Source of the DNA: Dermatophagoides farinae
Taxonomy: Eukaryota; Arthropoda; Arachnida; Sarcoptiformes; Pyroglyphidae
DNA length: 64,000 nt
Direction of reading: 5' to 3'
NCBI RefSeq assembly: GCF_024713945.1
Contig: NC_134678.1
Location: forward strand, 5,456,001-5,520,000
Shown here: positions 1 to 15,459 of the stretch, in pieces
How positions within the stretch are numbered: position 1 is the first letter of the stretch
Layout: each line of letters starts with the position of its first letter
Notes under the pieces: model-generated
Databases searched by the model: none
Told to the model about the DNA's origin: nothing
The model's input: only the letters and a program-made list of their open reading frames with translations
Made by a program: the position numbers and the translations under genes

Positions 1-1709
1 TTCTTTTTGATCACCAATAATAATAATAATAATAATTTCCATTATTATTATTCTGGTTTTTGATGATCATCATTGGCATATATAACTTGTTCATCAATTT
101 TGTTTTTATTGTGGTTGTTATTTTTTTGTAATGCAAAAAAATCAACAATCATTCTTTATTTGAAATTTGATCGACAAAAAAAAAAGAAAAAAAGAAAAAT
201 TCATTCTGATCAATTCAAATATGATTGAATGGTTGGATTTTCTTTTCCTCAACATCCATTTTATCATCAATTGAATTTATAATAATAAATTTATTAACAT
301 GAATGATGATGATGATGATGTATAAATTTATACTTGGCACTTAATTTGCATCTATGTTTAATTTGATTTCCTGGGTCTTTTTTTTTTGATTCCCTCCACC
401 GCTACTTTATTTTGACTACAATAAAATTTCATTACCATTCATTTTTCTATCTATCTATCAGTTATAATAATAATAAATAATAATAACAAACTATTTTACT
501 TTTGGTTTTTTTTGTTCGGGTCTTTTTTTTTGAAAAGAGCCAGAAAAATGGATTGAATATCTATATATATGGTAGACATTGCATAAATTTGTGGTCCACT
601 CATCAGCAGTAACCACAAACAAAGAGAAAAAATGAATTAATATTATCAAAATTATCATCATGAACCAATTGAATATAATGACGATGATGACGATGATGAT
701 GCTGATAATAATAATAATAAAACAACCAATATCACTCAAAAACCAGATGCATAAAAGAATGAATGAATGAATGAAATAGAATAATAGAATAAATATACAA
801 ACATCGAAACAAAAGCGTGTGTCTAAACAAAACAAAATAACAGACAGGAAAAAAAATGATGATTTGAGAAAAAAAGAAACAAAATATAAAAATGAAAAAT
901 ATATTATGCAATAGAAAATTAATTTTGTAGATTGTTGTAGATGTCCAATAAATTATTATCTTCATGAATATTGATACATCAAGTAGTGGTGTGTTTGCAT
1001 CATCACCATTTGAATCTGGTATCTTTTCAGACCATTCAGCCATAATAAAACATATATATGATACAGTGGTACTTTGGTTTATGATGTAGAAAAAAAAATA
1101 ATTTGTCCCAAGATTGCCATCATAGTTAACTAAGGTATTGTTTTTTGTTTAATAACCAATGATACAACTGTAGTTGAAAATGATATTCGATATTTTTTTT
1201 TATTTTTTTATTTTTTGATTTCGTACACAGTTTTGACCAAAAGGAAACATAAATTTGAATTCAAATGATTTTATGTTTGTTGAAAGTTTTCTTATACACA
1301 CCAAGGAAATGCTTCATTATCTATTTTTTTTCTCTTTCTCTCTCTCTCTCTCACTTGCTTTATGTTTAAATCAACAATTATTATTCATTCACATGGTCCA
1401 GTATTATGAATTTATTTTTATTTTTTTTTTATTATCATTTCTTTCTCTTTGTTGATTTGCACGAGCCAGACACACGATCCATTTGCATACACATACATAA
1501 CAAACATATATATGTTTTTTTTTCGTTCATTTTATTTCCTATTTATGGAGTCGACACGCACCATATGTGTCCTAGGGTTTACATTTTTTTTCCATTTATA
1601 TATTTCTTTTTTCGTTTTCATTGCTGTTGCTGTTGTTGTTGTTGTTGATTGAGCATCACAAAAATGTTTATTCTTTCTTTTCATTTTCAATTTGAAAAAA
1701 TTCATTATA

Positions 1710-1908
1710 CAGTAATACCCCGCTTAACGCGGGGGTTACGTTCCAAAAATTCTGAGCGTTAAGCGAAACAGCGCTAAGCGGGGCTATCTTTACATAATGC
1801 ATTTTTACCCTTCATATACAATGTAACAATGTAATGCAATGTAGGGTAATTATACAGCGTTATATCGAATCAGCGCTAAACGGGGCAGCGTTAAGCGGGG
1901 TATGAGTG
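1710..1908. mobile_element. Small nonautonomous DNA transposon (MITE), pogo/Tigger-like
   Basis: A 199-bp GC-richer island in AT-rich DNA. Its ends are inverted repeats: CAGTAATACCCCGCTTAACGC at the left, and at the right the reverse complement of CACTCATACCCCGCTTAACGC. A TA dinucleotide flanks each side (1708-1709, 1909-1910), consistent with a TA target duplication. Subterminal copies of GCGCTAAGCGGGG-type words occur on both arms. There is no coding capacity. Family assignment by TIR start and TA duplication is tentative. Confidence 0.72.
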
Positions 1909-4406
1909 TATACCCATTGTATATGTGTTTTAGGGTTTTCAACATTTCTCAACATTGTGTGATGACAAAATGAATTTCTTTTTCTTTTTTTTTTATTATG
2001 ATTGAAACAAACAGAAATATATGCTGAATATGATGTGACCTCATCATCATCAGCATATGCTGCCTCAATATCTTTTTTTTTTGCTCATTCTACATTTCTC
2101 CGCTCACTGACAAGGTCTTATCGTCTTAACTATATATTTACAGAGAAAAAATCAACATTTTCTTTATCTTAATGGATTTTGTTCGCTCATTCGTTCATCA
2201 TCATCATCATCAATTTCTATAGTTTTTATTTTTTTATACTATCCGAAACCTAAAATTGTAAATAAAGATGAAAATTTCGACATTTTAATGAGTGTGTATA
2301 AAGAATATGAGAATGCATAAAACTTTCTTCCTTTCTTTTCTTTTCTGTTTTGGTTTCTTCTCCTCTCCTATGACCAAATGGTTTCTTGATTATATCTCTC
2401 TCTTTCTCTCTCTCTCACACACAAATACTTTTTACATATTCATCATCGATAGGATCATTCACTTTACGATGATATGATGATTGTAATAATGATAAAGAAT
2501 GCTTTTTTTCAAATATATTTTTTCCATCATTAATGTTTGCTCACACACACACACAAACACACACACTGTCCTGTCATATTATCCGAAATCGACAAAAAGA
2601 AAAAAGAATACCGAAGAAAAACAGAAAATAAAAACATGTTGCTGCTTATGTAATAATAGTAAAATGTTTTGAAGATAAATCAATTAATCCATTTTTCACA
2701 TCACATGTGTATTCACATGGAAATAATGAATTTCTTCTCCTTATCATCTACCCCATTTCCACTATCCATTTATCCACTGTGTGTAATTTTAGCTTATACT
2801 ATGTATTCAATGATAATCTTCGAGGTTGACACTTTGTTACAAACACATTACACTTTTTTTTAAGTGTACATCATCGTTAAAAACTTTTCTTTTTACATTA
2901 AAATTTCACAATCAAATCCATTTTTTGTTTGTTGTGTAGAATCGCTATTATTATTATATATGGTTGTTATTTTATTTTTCACTTCGTTTTTTTTCGTTTG
3001 TTTGTTTGTCAAAACAATAATGTTTCCGGTTGTTTTATCAAAATTAACCAATCTCACTTCGTCTTCAGAATTCGGTTCACTTTCATATATGAGTAATAGT
3101 CATTGTTTTAAAAAATTTCAAATTTAAAAATTGTATATTTTTAGCAATTTAATGACGTTTTTGTTTTTTTTTTTGTTTTGATTCTCTCATCCCACCACCA
3201 TTGCCATATATCAGTCGAATCAAATCAATCCCACAATCTTTTTTTTTCTCATCACAGTTTTTTTTCTACTACTGAATCGAGGAAATGAATTTAATAGAAT
3301 AATAGAATATAACATGATTCACATGAATCCAATTCTGTCGATTGCGATGTAAACATGAAAGATTTTTTTTCCAACATTCATTAGAGAAAGAATTTTCATT
3401 TTATTTTCGTCATCATCATCATCATTATTATCATAATGATAATAGTAGGTCATTTTAGAATTTTTGTATGATTTTGATCGATATTTTTACATTCCATCCT
3501 GAGAAATTATTTTTGATTAGCTGAAACAAAAATTGACTATGTTCTATTCATTTATTAATTCATAATGGAAAAAAAGAATTCAAGAACCAAATTCAACAAA
3601 CGAAAAAATGATGATGATTCCTGTGTATATTGTGAAATGGAAATGAAAACAAAACAAAACAAAAGGACAAACGTGTATAGCGGTGTATTCGATCTATTTT
3701 GACAATCCAATAGTTGTCTATCATCTATTTTTTTTTGTTGTTGTCTACAGTATGAATGATTTAGATTGAATGGATCTTTTCATGTTTGTGAATGGTACAC
3801 AATTCCGATCGATTCATTTCATCCTTTTTTTCTATTCTTCTTCTTCGTTTGTTTTTTTTTCTTGCATGGAACCATAGAATTTTCATGTGATGTGAAATCA
3901 TTATTTCCATGATGCTCATGATGATCATTCTTTTTGCTATTTTTTTCGAATGGTAGATGGGTGGTGATGATTTCTGTGTATGTTTGTGTTAGAGCTTCTT
4001 GGGTATTTTGGGTGATATTTTTTTTTTTTTTTTTTAAATGTCATTACAAACAGACATTTTGTTTGTGTTTCTGTTATAATAATAATGTATATATAAAAAT
4101 GTATTGTAGATATTGACATGCTTGTTAATGTGTGTTTCATTTTGTTGGTTTATGTCTGCATTCGATTGATTTTTTTTTGTGGGAAGTGAAAAAAAAACAA
4201 TTGCATCAACTGAATTGAGTGGAATCAATGTGAAACAGCTAGGAAAAGAAATGAATTCTTTGTCGGTCTGTGTTTTTTTCCTGGATTGTTTTCTCTCTCG
4301 CTCACTTTTTACAAACCTTTGTTCGTATATAATAATTAGCTATAGTTTGTTTAAATTGAAAATTTTTATTGTCATTATTAATGATTGAAATTTCTGTTGT
4401 TGTTTC

Positions 4407-4407
<1 letters not shown>

Positions 4408-4460
<53 letters not shown>
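4408..4460. repeat. A39 homopolymer followed by (CA)7
   Basis: Thirty-nine consecutive A (4408-4446) run directly into a CA dinucleotide tract to 4460. The longest homopolymer in the window; its length is likely unreliable in any assembly. Confidence 0.95.
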
Positions 4461-7400
4461 TTTTCCAACACAAAAAAAAATGTAACAAACAAACAAATGA
4501 TGACAAAATGAAAATGATGATTACTGAGTAAAAGAACCAAAGAAGAAAACATTTTTTTTCAGTTCTTTTCCTATTTATCAATGCGTTTTGTATATATGTT
4601 TTGGTTGACACGTGTCAAATTCAAATTTTCACATTGTTATTTTCTCAAACATTCAACATGGATAAAACACGTGGATCTCATATACAACACTGTTACACAA
4701 ACCAGAATAAATTTATTTGTACATTATTCAATGTTTTTGATCCAAACTAACTAAACCGTTTTCGTATCTATATATATATATAGATTATAAAGATTATTTT
4801 GTTGTTGTTGAAGCTCAATGCTAGATAACTTTTAAATTAACTCGCACACACACACGATTCATGAAGATGATTCTGAAATGAATGAACCCTGGAAAAAGAT
4901 GTTGATACCAGGACTGCCAAATTATCTATTGTTCACTATATAATGTCCAAAAAAAAAAGATATTAATTGAAGAATTAATCTTTTTTTCCACTATCTATTT
5001 TGATGTTCATGTTCATGTTCGTATGTGTGTGTGTGTGTTTGCACGAATTTCATTTATTTTTTTTTCTGGCTGGACCGGATACCATCGCTGATCCGAGTAG
5101 ATTTTCGTATTTTATCTATTTTTTCCGTTTTTTTAGCATTTTGAATTAAAAAAAAAAATAGATTGATGATGTTGATGACTATGGTATTGTTGTTTAACAG
5201 GGTCATATTCGATTTTCAAAAATAAAAAGAAAAACAAAAACAAACAATCTACAAATAGAATAAAGAACAGATGGACAAGTTAGTCTAAATCCGATTAAAT
5301 TTGGCTTAACATCATCAACAGTGTCAGTAGACACAGGATTAAGCAATAACTGTATATAGATGACAAATTAGTTCAATGTAGCATTTGCAATATGGATATT
5401 TCAACTATTACATTGGATGCTTCTGTCTGTGTGTGTGTGTATGTTGAATATATACAATTTATTATTATCTTTAGTTGCAATAATTTATTAACATCTTGTG
5501 CTGTTTATATGTGGCCAATGGCCAAATGTCATCATTATCATATATCTTAATTACAGCCATCATTTTCGATTATTACCGTTTTATTTTTTTCTCTCTCTCT
5601 CTCTTCCTGGTTTTTCCACACACATTTATCATCTAATCAATGAAATGATGATGGTGTGTGGTAGGTAGAAAATTTTAAATTTAAATTCAATTTGAATGAT
5701 GATGATGAAAAATGAATTAACATCATCATCATCATTATCTATCGTATTGATTTAGAATTCTGAATGTAGCGAGATGGAAAAAAAATTTATTCAACCAGCC
5801 GAATAAGAAAAAAAAACCAACGTTTCGTTCATTTCGTGAATCGTTTCTTTATGGTTATTCATTGATAATTAATGAACTTTTTTTTTCGCAAAGGGTGGTG
5901 GACAGACAGGATGAAATTTTCAGGAACTTTCATTTCATTTTTAATCATGTTTGTGTTACACTTTTACAGAAGAATTTTCTTTATTATAAACCATTCATTT
6001 CAGTTGATGATCTTTATATTGTCCGCTGTCTCTTTTCTGTTTTTTTTTTTGGTTGATGATATCTTAATCCTATACGGAACGGCAGTATATTACGTGTGTT
6101 TGTGCTTAACTTGTCTGTATGTCTTTTACTTGAATGAAAGTTTTTTCTTCTTCTACGCAAAGAAATTGATAATTAATTATTAATTATACATTTTTTTTCA
6201 AGAACCAAAAAAAAAAAAAAAAATGAACCTTGTTTGCCGGGCCATTTGCACACACCTTGAATCTTTTTCTTCTTTTTTTTGACGCTTCTTATTTGGCTTC
6301 ACTTTATATGAATTGTATTGAATGAATGAATGAATGAACAATCTTGGAAAACTTTTTCTTCGTCTTCAATTTTATGAATATAGAATACAGTTTTTTTTCC
6401 GCTTGAATAATTGACGAGATGTTTTTTTTAGTGTTAAACTTTTTTCTGCTCTCTTTTGCCCGTTTTTTCTTACCAAAGAAAATTGTGTGTATGTGTGTAT
6501 GATCAAATTCGTATGCACATATAATAAACCTGTCATATTCCTGTTTTTCTTTTTGCATTAGAAATTGAATGAACTGACTTCTGATTATGAAATGAAATGA
6601 AACTTGAAATGTGAAATAGCAAAAAAAAAATTATTAACTTAAATAATTGTTATTATATAATTGAAGCGCGAAAAATAAAATTCAAACCATCCTCTTCAAA
6701 CCTATGTTGTTTATGTGTAATATAAGATCTACAATCTTCAGATGATTGGTCAATAATTTATTCGACAAATAGAATGAAAAATAGGAAAATAAATTCAAAA
6801 AACAAGTTGAATGAATATCGTTTTTTTCTACTGCACTTCTTTATTCCACTGTCCATTTATTGGCTACCTTAAAGTTGTTAATTTAACCACCAATACGATA
6901 ATTTTCTTAACGAAATTATCTTATTTCATGTTTATGTCTTTTTTTTCGCAATCACATTTCACATAATAAGATGGAGAAAATTGTTATGATTTTTTTCTTT
7001 GCTTTAAAAATTTTAAACTGAAGGTAACCAAAAAATAAAAAAATAAAATTTTTTATTCGTTGAAATAAGGTGTGTGAAAAGGTAAAGATAAAATGATAGT
7101 TCTCATCATTTATGATCATTTGTCTGGTCGGTTAACTCTATAACCGGATTGGCTAATTATATTAATCATTTTTGACCATACGAATGTGTGAGTTCCAGGA
7201 GTTTGTTTTTTTTCTTGTTGTTGTTGTTGTTGTTCGCCTCATTATGATTTATTCAAGTTGAATGAGGTGATTTTTGATTTTGATTTTCAATCATCATCAT
7301 CATCATCATTACCAAAATGTTTTTAGTTTAGTCATCTACAGACAGACGAATTATCCATTTATTAAATTAAAGAAAAAAAAATATATATAAGGTATGGTCA

Positions 7401-9334
7401 AAGTTCATGTGGTGAGAGATATTAATATTAATAATAATTATTCATCTCAACCTTTCATCGCCATTCCATCATTAATAATAATTATTATTATCCATAATTT
7501 AGATTGTAATTATCATTTCAAATTGTTGCTATTAGTCAACCGAATCAACCAACAACAACAACAACAAATGTTCTGTCCTTGATCGGGTCATACCAACAAC
7601 CATAGCAATGTTGAGGAAGGTCAAATTGAACATTCAAACAATATACATACATCATCTTTATTGTACTTTTTTTTCTCCTACTTCTCACACATTCATTATG
7701 TATTGTGTGATGTGAAACAACAACAACAACAACAAAATTATGAAATTCCATTCTGACGATGATAATAATAATAATGAATATATTCAGACAAATACCGGTT
7801 GAATGATTCAATATCCAATAGGATTTGCTTTGTTTTTTTTTATATAATCGGATTTTCTCCAATTTTACAGTTGTTGAAAATTCTCACTTTTTTGAAACTC
7901 TATTTTCATCATCATTATAATTATTTTAATGAAATTGAAAAAAAGAATGTTCCATTGTTCCTCATAATGATGAGGACGTTGATTTTGAACAAAAAAAATC
8001 ATCCAGTTAGCTTAGATTTGACAAATTTTTTTTTGTTGTTCACCAATCAAATAGTGTTGAATCTTTTTTTGTAAATGAAATTAGTAATCATGTACCCTGT
8101 TTTTTTGTTGTTGTCGTTCAAAAAGCAATACTTGTCTTGATTTTTTTTTATTAACAATTCGATGTATACATGGGAATGTCTATATGATGATGATGGTACA
8201 AATGGACAATTTATGTTCACAATCTTCTTGTTTGTTTGTTTGTTTGTTGATGTTAAGGAATTTTTCGTTTTCTTCGTTAAGCAGACATTTGTTGTTTATG
8301 ACTATAGTAATTTTTTTTTATCCTGAATAAGAAAAAAGACCAAGTCAATGTTGATGTGTATGTGTGTTCTCACCATCAATCGACAGATGTTTGATGAAGA
8401 CAAAAAAAAAACAAAGTTAGGATATACATTGCCAACATGATCATTATTTTGTCCATCGACAAAATTCAATTTGTTCGTTTAAATGTTTTTCTGGCTATGA
8501 TCTTCATAGAACAACAACAACAACAACAGAAATCCAATACCGGGATTGACTTGAAATCATTCTATTCATCGATCCAAATCAAATGATCAAACATACTGTT
8601 GTAACCACTTTTATGAATGATACTTGTATGTATGTTATAGCTTACTAACTTGACATGGTGAGAAAAAAAAACAATAAATAAAACAAGTATATACAAAAAT
8701 TGTCATAAATGAACAACAAATGCCATTCGATTTACGCTAAATACTTGAAATGATAATAATAATAACGATATAATACAATAAATTAATGTCAAAAAAAAAT
8801 TACCACCCTCCACTCGATTTATTCAAGAAGATGATACAGTAAACTTTTTTCTTTATATATTCGCGAGTATCATTTTTAACTCTCAAGCACACACACATGG
8901 TTTCGATTCATTTTTATTTACACTTCAACGACTATGGTTACCGAATGAACCGATAATTTGTGGCCTGGATATGTTTGTTTGTTAATTCATATTGAAAAAA
9001 AACCACATAACGGTTTTTTTTCTCTCAATGTATTTTGATAGATTTATAATTGAATTTTTTTTTGTTTCGTTGTTGTTTAGTTCATTTAAACCAGTGAGTT
9101 TTTTTTTTTGTCTTTTGACTGTTTTCTATTTCAGCTGGTTCATGTTATATGATACGATAAGATATACAAATGTATTGTTTAGTTTATAACAAAAAAAAGT
9201 TTTCGTTTTTTTTTGAAATCTCAGATTCCATAAAAATGTCTATTGTTTATGTTGTTTAAGAGTTACTATTCTATCGATCTATTTTACTCTCAGTTATTTT
9301 AATGGAATTTTTTTTTCTCATTTTCATTTTACAG

Positions 9335-12300
9335 ATGCTAATCTAACGCTAACAACATCGGCCATATTGAATCTAACTTCGTTACATAATCCTCATGTTA
9401 ATCTACATTCACACAATCATCATCATCATCATCATCATCAACTAAATCATCAACATAATTCGTCAATAACAAATTCATCATCCACTACGACAATAAAAGC
9501 AATAATTGAAGATGATGAATCTAGTTTGCCATTGTTGCCTTTAGAATCATCACATCCGTCTTTAGGAATCGGATCATCTACATCATCTTCCTCTTCGTCA
9601 TCAACATCATCATTTGATCATACAATCCATCCGGATAAGAATAATCCAAAAGGTTTACGTTTTGAAGAGGAACCGGCAGATTCCTATATTGTACGAAGTA
9701 AATCGGCTATACTACGTTGTCGTACATTGAATGCATTGAACGCTTGGTTTACGTGCAATAGTGGTATGTTTTATTTATTTGTCTCTAAAGAGTTATTTGA
9801 AATTTAAAATTAATTTCCGTTTTCATGCCAATTTTTTTCAAACTGTCAATCGGTTCAATCGATTTGCCTTTAGGTGATGAACGTCGTATTCAAAGTAATC
9901 AGAAAATTTCCAACTATGTTGATCCACAGACCGGTATTCGTTTGGTAAGTTTGTTTCGTTTCGATTTTTTTTTTCATTTCTTTCTTCATTATTGTTCAAT
10001 TTTGATCTTTTTTTTCAATTTATATTTGAATTTTTGAATTAAGCCCGTAGGGTTAGTAATATAGTTGTCATAAGACAAATATAGTTACATCCTCATGCTC
10101 AAATGAATGATATTATATAATGCATTCCTTCAATCATCGATTACTATTACGGTTGAGTGCATTCAATGTAGTATTATTTCATGGAGACAAAAATTGTCAT
10201 CATCACCATGGTGGTTACAAACGATGATGATGATGATGAGGATTTTGATGATGATAGAATCAAATGTTGTTAACAGGATTTTCTCAAACACACTGAGGAG
10301 GGTATACAAAATTTACACATTTTTTTTTGTTTCACTCTTTGTTTTCAACATGGTTCCGATTGGGTTGACTTGAATTCAATCTAGTGGAAATAGATGTTTG
10401 TATATATACTATACACATCACATCTATCCACGATATGCCTAAATACATCACATACAGTCATCAGAAAAAAAACAAATCGAGTCGTGTCTTTTTCGTCATT
10501 TCAATTATTTTATCAAAAAAAAAAAAAAAAAACTAACACATACACTATAGATTCGGATCATCTAAATCGTATAGCACTATGTATAAAAAAGTTTCCGAAA
10601 CAAAAAGACAATCGATGCGTATAAAACATAAATGTAAAAAAAACCCAAACAATTCAGAATAGAATTTAGCCCAAAACTGGATACGAATCAAACGCTTCGT
10701 TGACTTGAACTAGTTATTTCAATTTTTTTTTTGGAGGGGTGTGTGCTACTATAGCTTGAAATGTTCTCTTTCTTTTTTAAAAAAACTGTCATTTAAGAAT
10801 CGTCAAGAATTCTGATATGAGCAGAATGGTTGTCTTTCCATTTACCAATGATGTATTATGATGATCTTAAGAATTAAAATTATACATACAGTCCGAATAT
10901 AGAAATTCTTGTTTTCATAATAATGCTCACTTTTGCTATTAGTTGATAAATGAAAAAAAAAATTCTCTCTTTCTTCATTTTTAAATTTGAATTTATCATC
11001 ACCATCAGGCCATGAGCAATTGAATTCATATTTTGTTTTGGTTATTCTTTTTTTTTTGTTTTTGTTTTGTTTTTATTTTCATTTCTATTCAAACGATTCT
11101 TTGAGTTCTTATGGTTTCATGATAATTTCTGATATGAGAACCGCGTGTGTTCTGTGTGTGTGTTCTGTGTGTGTGTGTGTATAAATGTGAAAAAATGTGT
11201 TTGTTTTGAATGGTGAATGAATGATAAGAAAAGAGAATTTTATTTGCCATCTTGGTGTTGATGGAAAAACGGGGGAGAAAAAAAAGAAGAAAAAGTATGA
11301 ATGGATGAATGAATGAATGTTTATATTCCTTAGTAAAATGAAAATTGAAAACAATTGTCAGCATACAATTTATCTTTTTTTTTCTGTTGTTTTGAAAAAA
11401 ACGCATTTCCAAAGTGACGCCATGGCTCCCATTTTTTTTCCCCATTTGTTAGATCTGTTGTGTCTATTGTGTTTGTGTTTGTGTTTGTTCATGCACAAAT
11501 GCTCAACGAATGCAGAATACGATAAAAAAAAATACAGAATAACCGTATCAGATTCACGATTGATCTAAATTCAATTTGTATTATTCATTTCGAATTTATA
11601 TCGGGAAAATCTTCTTTTCAAAATAAAAATATAATATTGAATCCAAAAAAAAAAAAATATCATCCATTTGATGTGTATGGGTATAAGGTATGTAAGGATC
11701 ATTTAAATACATATTGGAATGGAAAAATGGAAATGTTCCTTATTTTTCCATATGAATTGCTCTCATTTCACATTTTAATTCAATATAAATTCAGTTTTGA
11801 ATTTATTTTTCTCCATTTTTTTCAAAATTTACCAAACAAAACAATAGTTTAGCTCACACACGCAATGCCCAAGTATTATTCTGTTTAAAATGATTCCTAC
11901 GATTCACATCCATCAATTTCATCTATTCAGGTCTGAATACAAAAAAAAAAAAAAAAATACATGGAATGGATCATAATCTATCATTGGATGTCAAAATTTT
12001 TCAAGATGACCAGAACAACAACGAAAAAAAAAATTGAGTTGTTCTTTTTCTTTCTTGTTTTTATTACAGTTCCCCGAAAATATTTTGTTGTTCGAACCAC
12101 ACAAATATTTTTGTTCATTTTTTTTCATAATTTTCATTCATTCAGACATTCTTTATGTGGCATTTTTATGACATACGAAAATAATTCTTGTGGTTTGTTC
12201 CATCAATGTCATCATCATCATCATCATAAAATATATATTCTCTACATTGAATCTATCAGATTAAAATTTGTATAAGACGACAATTGTCAAATGAAAGACT

Positions 12301-15300
12301 TTTCTTTCTCTTTGTTCATTTTTATTGTCGATCGTCATATTGTATGTGTATCGGTTGGTGTTTTTATTGTGAACAGAATTTTCATAAATGTTTGGTGCAA
12401 ATATTTGTAAAAAAAAGTTCAATCATTGTGTGTACTAACCGTTCTTTTGTTGGCAATGTCCACCACCACCACCACCGCCATCATTTTTTTCAATTTAAAA
12501 TCTTTTTTTTTGAATTTTCATATTGCAAAAAAAAAATTGAAATGTTTATGAGCCACGAAATCGAGACCATTGTACAAGTGATGTTTATTTACATTTTTTT
12601 CCTCTCAACAAGAATTGAATTCATTTCAATTTAATTTCAAGTTGGAATCACATTTTTTTTCTACTTACTATAGACGATCGAATTTGAAATCGAAATATAA
12701 AAAATAATAACAAGTGAAAAATTCTTCAAGAATTCTATTTTTTACTTTTTCTTCTTCATTCAATTTTTTTTTCTCTCTTCATATATAATAGATTGAAATC
12801 GATTTGGAAATTACCCGAAGCGACGTTGAAGAGCATACCAATTCTGGCTATACGAATCCGTATCAATGTTGGTGTACCGCATATGGTGGACATCATCAAA
12901 TTATGAGCCGTAAAGCATCCGTTTCATTTGCTTGTAAGTTAAAAATGAAATTTTCTTACTTTTCCCTTTTCTTTCTATTTTTTTCTCACTGATTCTTCAC
13001 TTTCATATATATATATATATCTATTGGGAATAATTTCCATGGTTTTTTTTTGGGTATCAATTTTTTCCAGAATGTTATGTGTGTGTCCTATTATCGGTTT
13101 TTTTATGCGGAAATGTTTTTTTTTTCTCAACTGTTTTTCTCATATATGTTATATTAATACTTTGCATGTGGATTTAAATGGATGCTAAATTAATTTAAAA
13201 CAATCATAATCAAAACATACAATACACACACACGAATACCGTAAAAAAACCGATTTTGATTGCTCAGATTTATTATTGTCATTATTTACTCAGATTTTTT
13301 TTGTGTGTGTTTTGTTTTCATCGTAGTCATTTAGTTCATTTCCGAGACTAATTTCATCATTACACATTCTGTCAATTGCAGGCTCATTGTTTAGATTTTT
13401 GTTTTTGCATGGCCTTTTTCATTTATTCCGTTTAGAATGATGATGATGGTATTGGTGGTGGTGGTGGTATTGTCAGCGATACGCGAAATGTCGTTAAGGT
13501 TTTTTCTTTATTATTATTATTATTTTTTTGTAACAAATTGATTTGTTTTTATCGAAACCAAATTTTTTTTCATGATAAAAAGAATCGAATGAATAGACAA
13601 AAAAAAATCAGTTACTTGAATATAAAAAAAAGAGGATGGAATAAAATCGAATAATGTTTGGTTGATTTTTTTCCCGTTTTATATATATATATACAGTGTA
13701 CACTCGGTATTTTAGTTGTATTAATTCTGGGCGAGGTTTTCAATAATGAATAAATGAAGGAATGAATGAAATCCAAAAGAAAAAAAAACTTTTATAATTC
13801 AAATATAAGTCATATTGTCATAAAAATTCATTCAATTTCGATACAAATATTGGCTATATTTTTTCACTTTGTTTGATTGTCATTGATCTTTTCAATTGTT
13901 TGAATATATGTGTTTGGTTGGTTGGTTGGTGGCGAAAATTCAATCGAACCACAAATATCACGCAATCTAAACACAACAAAAAAAAACCGATAGGGCCGTA
14001 ACTTTTTTTTTTGTATATAACTTGTATTATTCAATATTATGGAACAAATATTCTCTATTGTACACATTTACATTTGTTCATTTCTTGTTTTGGAATATTT
14101 TTGTCTTTTTTTTCTGTTTTTGTTTGTTTCCATTATATCTGATTGTGTGAACATTGATTATTTTTATTTCTATTCGGTTACAAATAATAATAATAATAAT
14201 AACTACGCCACCATGGTACAATATTTAATGAATTGTCAATCTATTTGATTCATAAATATATATAAAAAATGTATTAATCAAATATATTCATCAATATCAA
14301 AATCAATGATCAAAATGATTTACGTTTCAGTATTTTTTTTTTTTTAGTTGTATCAAATAGAACACAGGAAACACGATTACAAGATTTTCAAATTGGTTGT
14401 TGAGTTGTTTTTTTTTTTGTTGTTGACAAACTTTCTCTTCATTTTCATATTCTTGACAAACTCGTTGTACATATTCATTTCTAGAATAATTGTATTGTAG
14501 TGAACAAAGTGAATGTTAAAGACGAAAAAAAATTTGGAACATTCAAGCGTAAAGAAAGCGGACAATGATCATCGATCATTTGTGTATATGTCATCACATC
14601 ATCATCATCATCATCAGATATAATAATTTGTGTATACAGAAGAAATTGTAACTATAGCCAATTGCTACTTGGTATAGAGCACACACATCTCTACATTCGC
14701 TACGTAAATTGTTCATTGAAATCGGTGACATACACACACACACACACACAAATAACCGTTTTTTTTTTGTTCACCACTCCCCACATATATCTTCTATATG
14801 TATGTGTGCTCTAAATTCAATTACATTTTACACAGTTAAGCATTGATCATCATCATCATTATTGCCAATGATGAGCCCGGAATTTTTCACGAATATTGTA
14901 TTAGAAGAACGACGACCATCACCACTATTATCATCACCATTTTCTATCGCCATCATCATGGTGGCCATGTACGCTAGTATAGCAAACCAATATAAAGAAT
15001 CAAGAGTTCGGTTACCAGAAATAAATGGAGACCGTTTGCATGAGATTAATGTATGTGAGTTTGTATGGCAGCCATAGTGATAATAATCGAGCAAAAAAAA
15101 AAAAAAATGAAAAGCAAAAACAACCAGCTAGATAAGACACACATTCATATCTGATATATATATGCTATTGTTATAATAATATCGGACGATCCAAGTTTTT
15201 TTTTCACCAAATCGGTCCATTCGGTCAGTGATTTTTTTTTCATTTTTTTTCTTCCAAAACGTATGGCCATTTCGTTTTATTTAATGATTACACACACACA

Positions 15301-15421
15301 CACACACACCCACAAACACACTAACAAAAAAAAACGAAATCATTGCACCATAGTTTTATTTTTGTTTGATATTATTATTCGATTATTATGTTGATGATTA
15401 CAATGATGATTATGATGTTCG

Positions 15422-15459
<38 letters not shown>

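Larger units (their letters stand above)
1..9334. other. Non-coding: upstream intron or intergenic DNA of Unc5
   Basis: Apart from the MITE, this holds AT-rich simple sequence, (GAT)n, poly-T and (CA)n tracts. Because the first Unc5 exon seen starts in mid-codon, at least the part next to 9334 is intron. I found no convincing signal-peptide exon. Reading frames here are translations of homopolymer and microsatellite runs. Confidence 0.7.

Noticed and set aside
491-4611. Many open frames rich in Phe, Ile, Ser, Leu and Lys on both strands
   Set aside because: They are translations of poly-T/A, GAT and CT tracts, often starting with non-ATG codons, with no recognisable domain.
5872-6183. A 103-codon hydrophobic frame resembling a membrane protein
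   Set aside because: The hydrophobicity comes from T-rich codons (TTT, ATT); there are no family motifs, and it sits in simple-sequence DNA.
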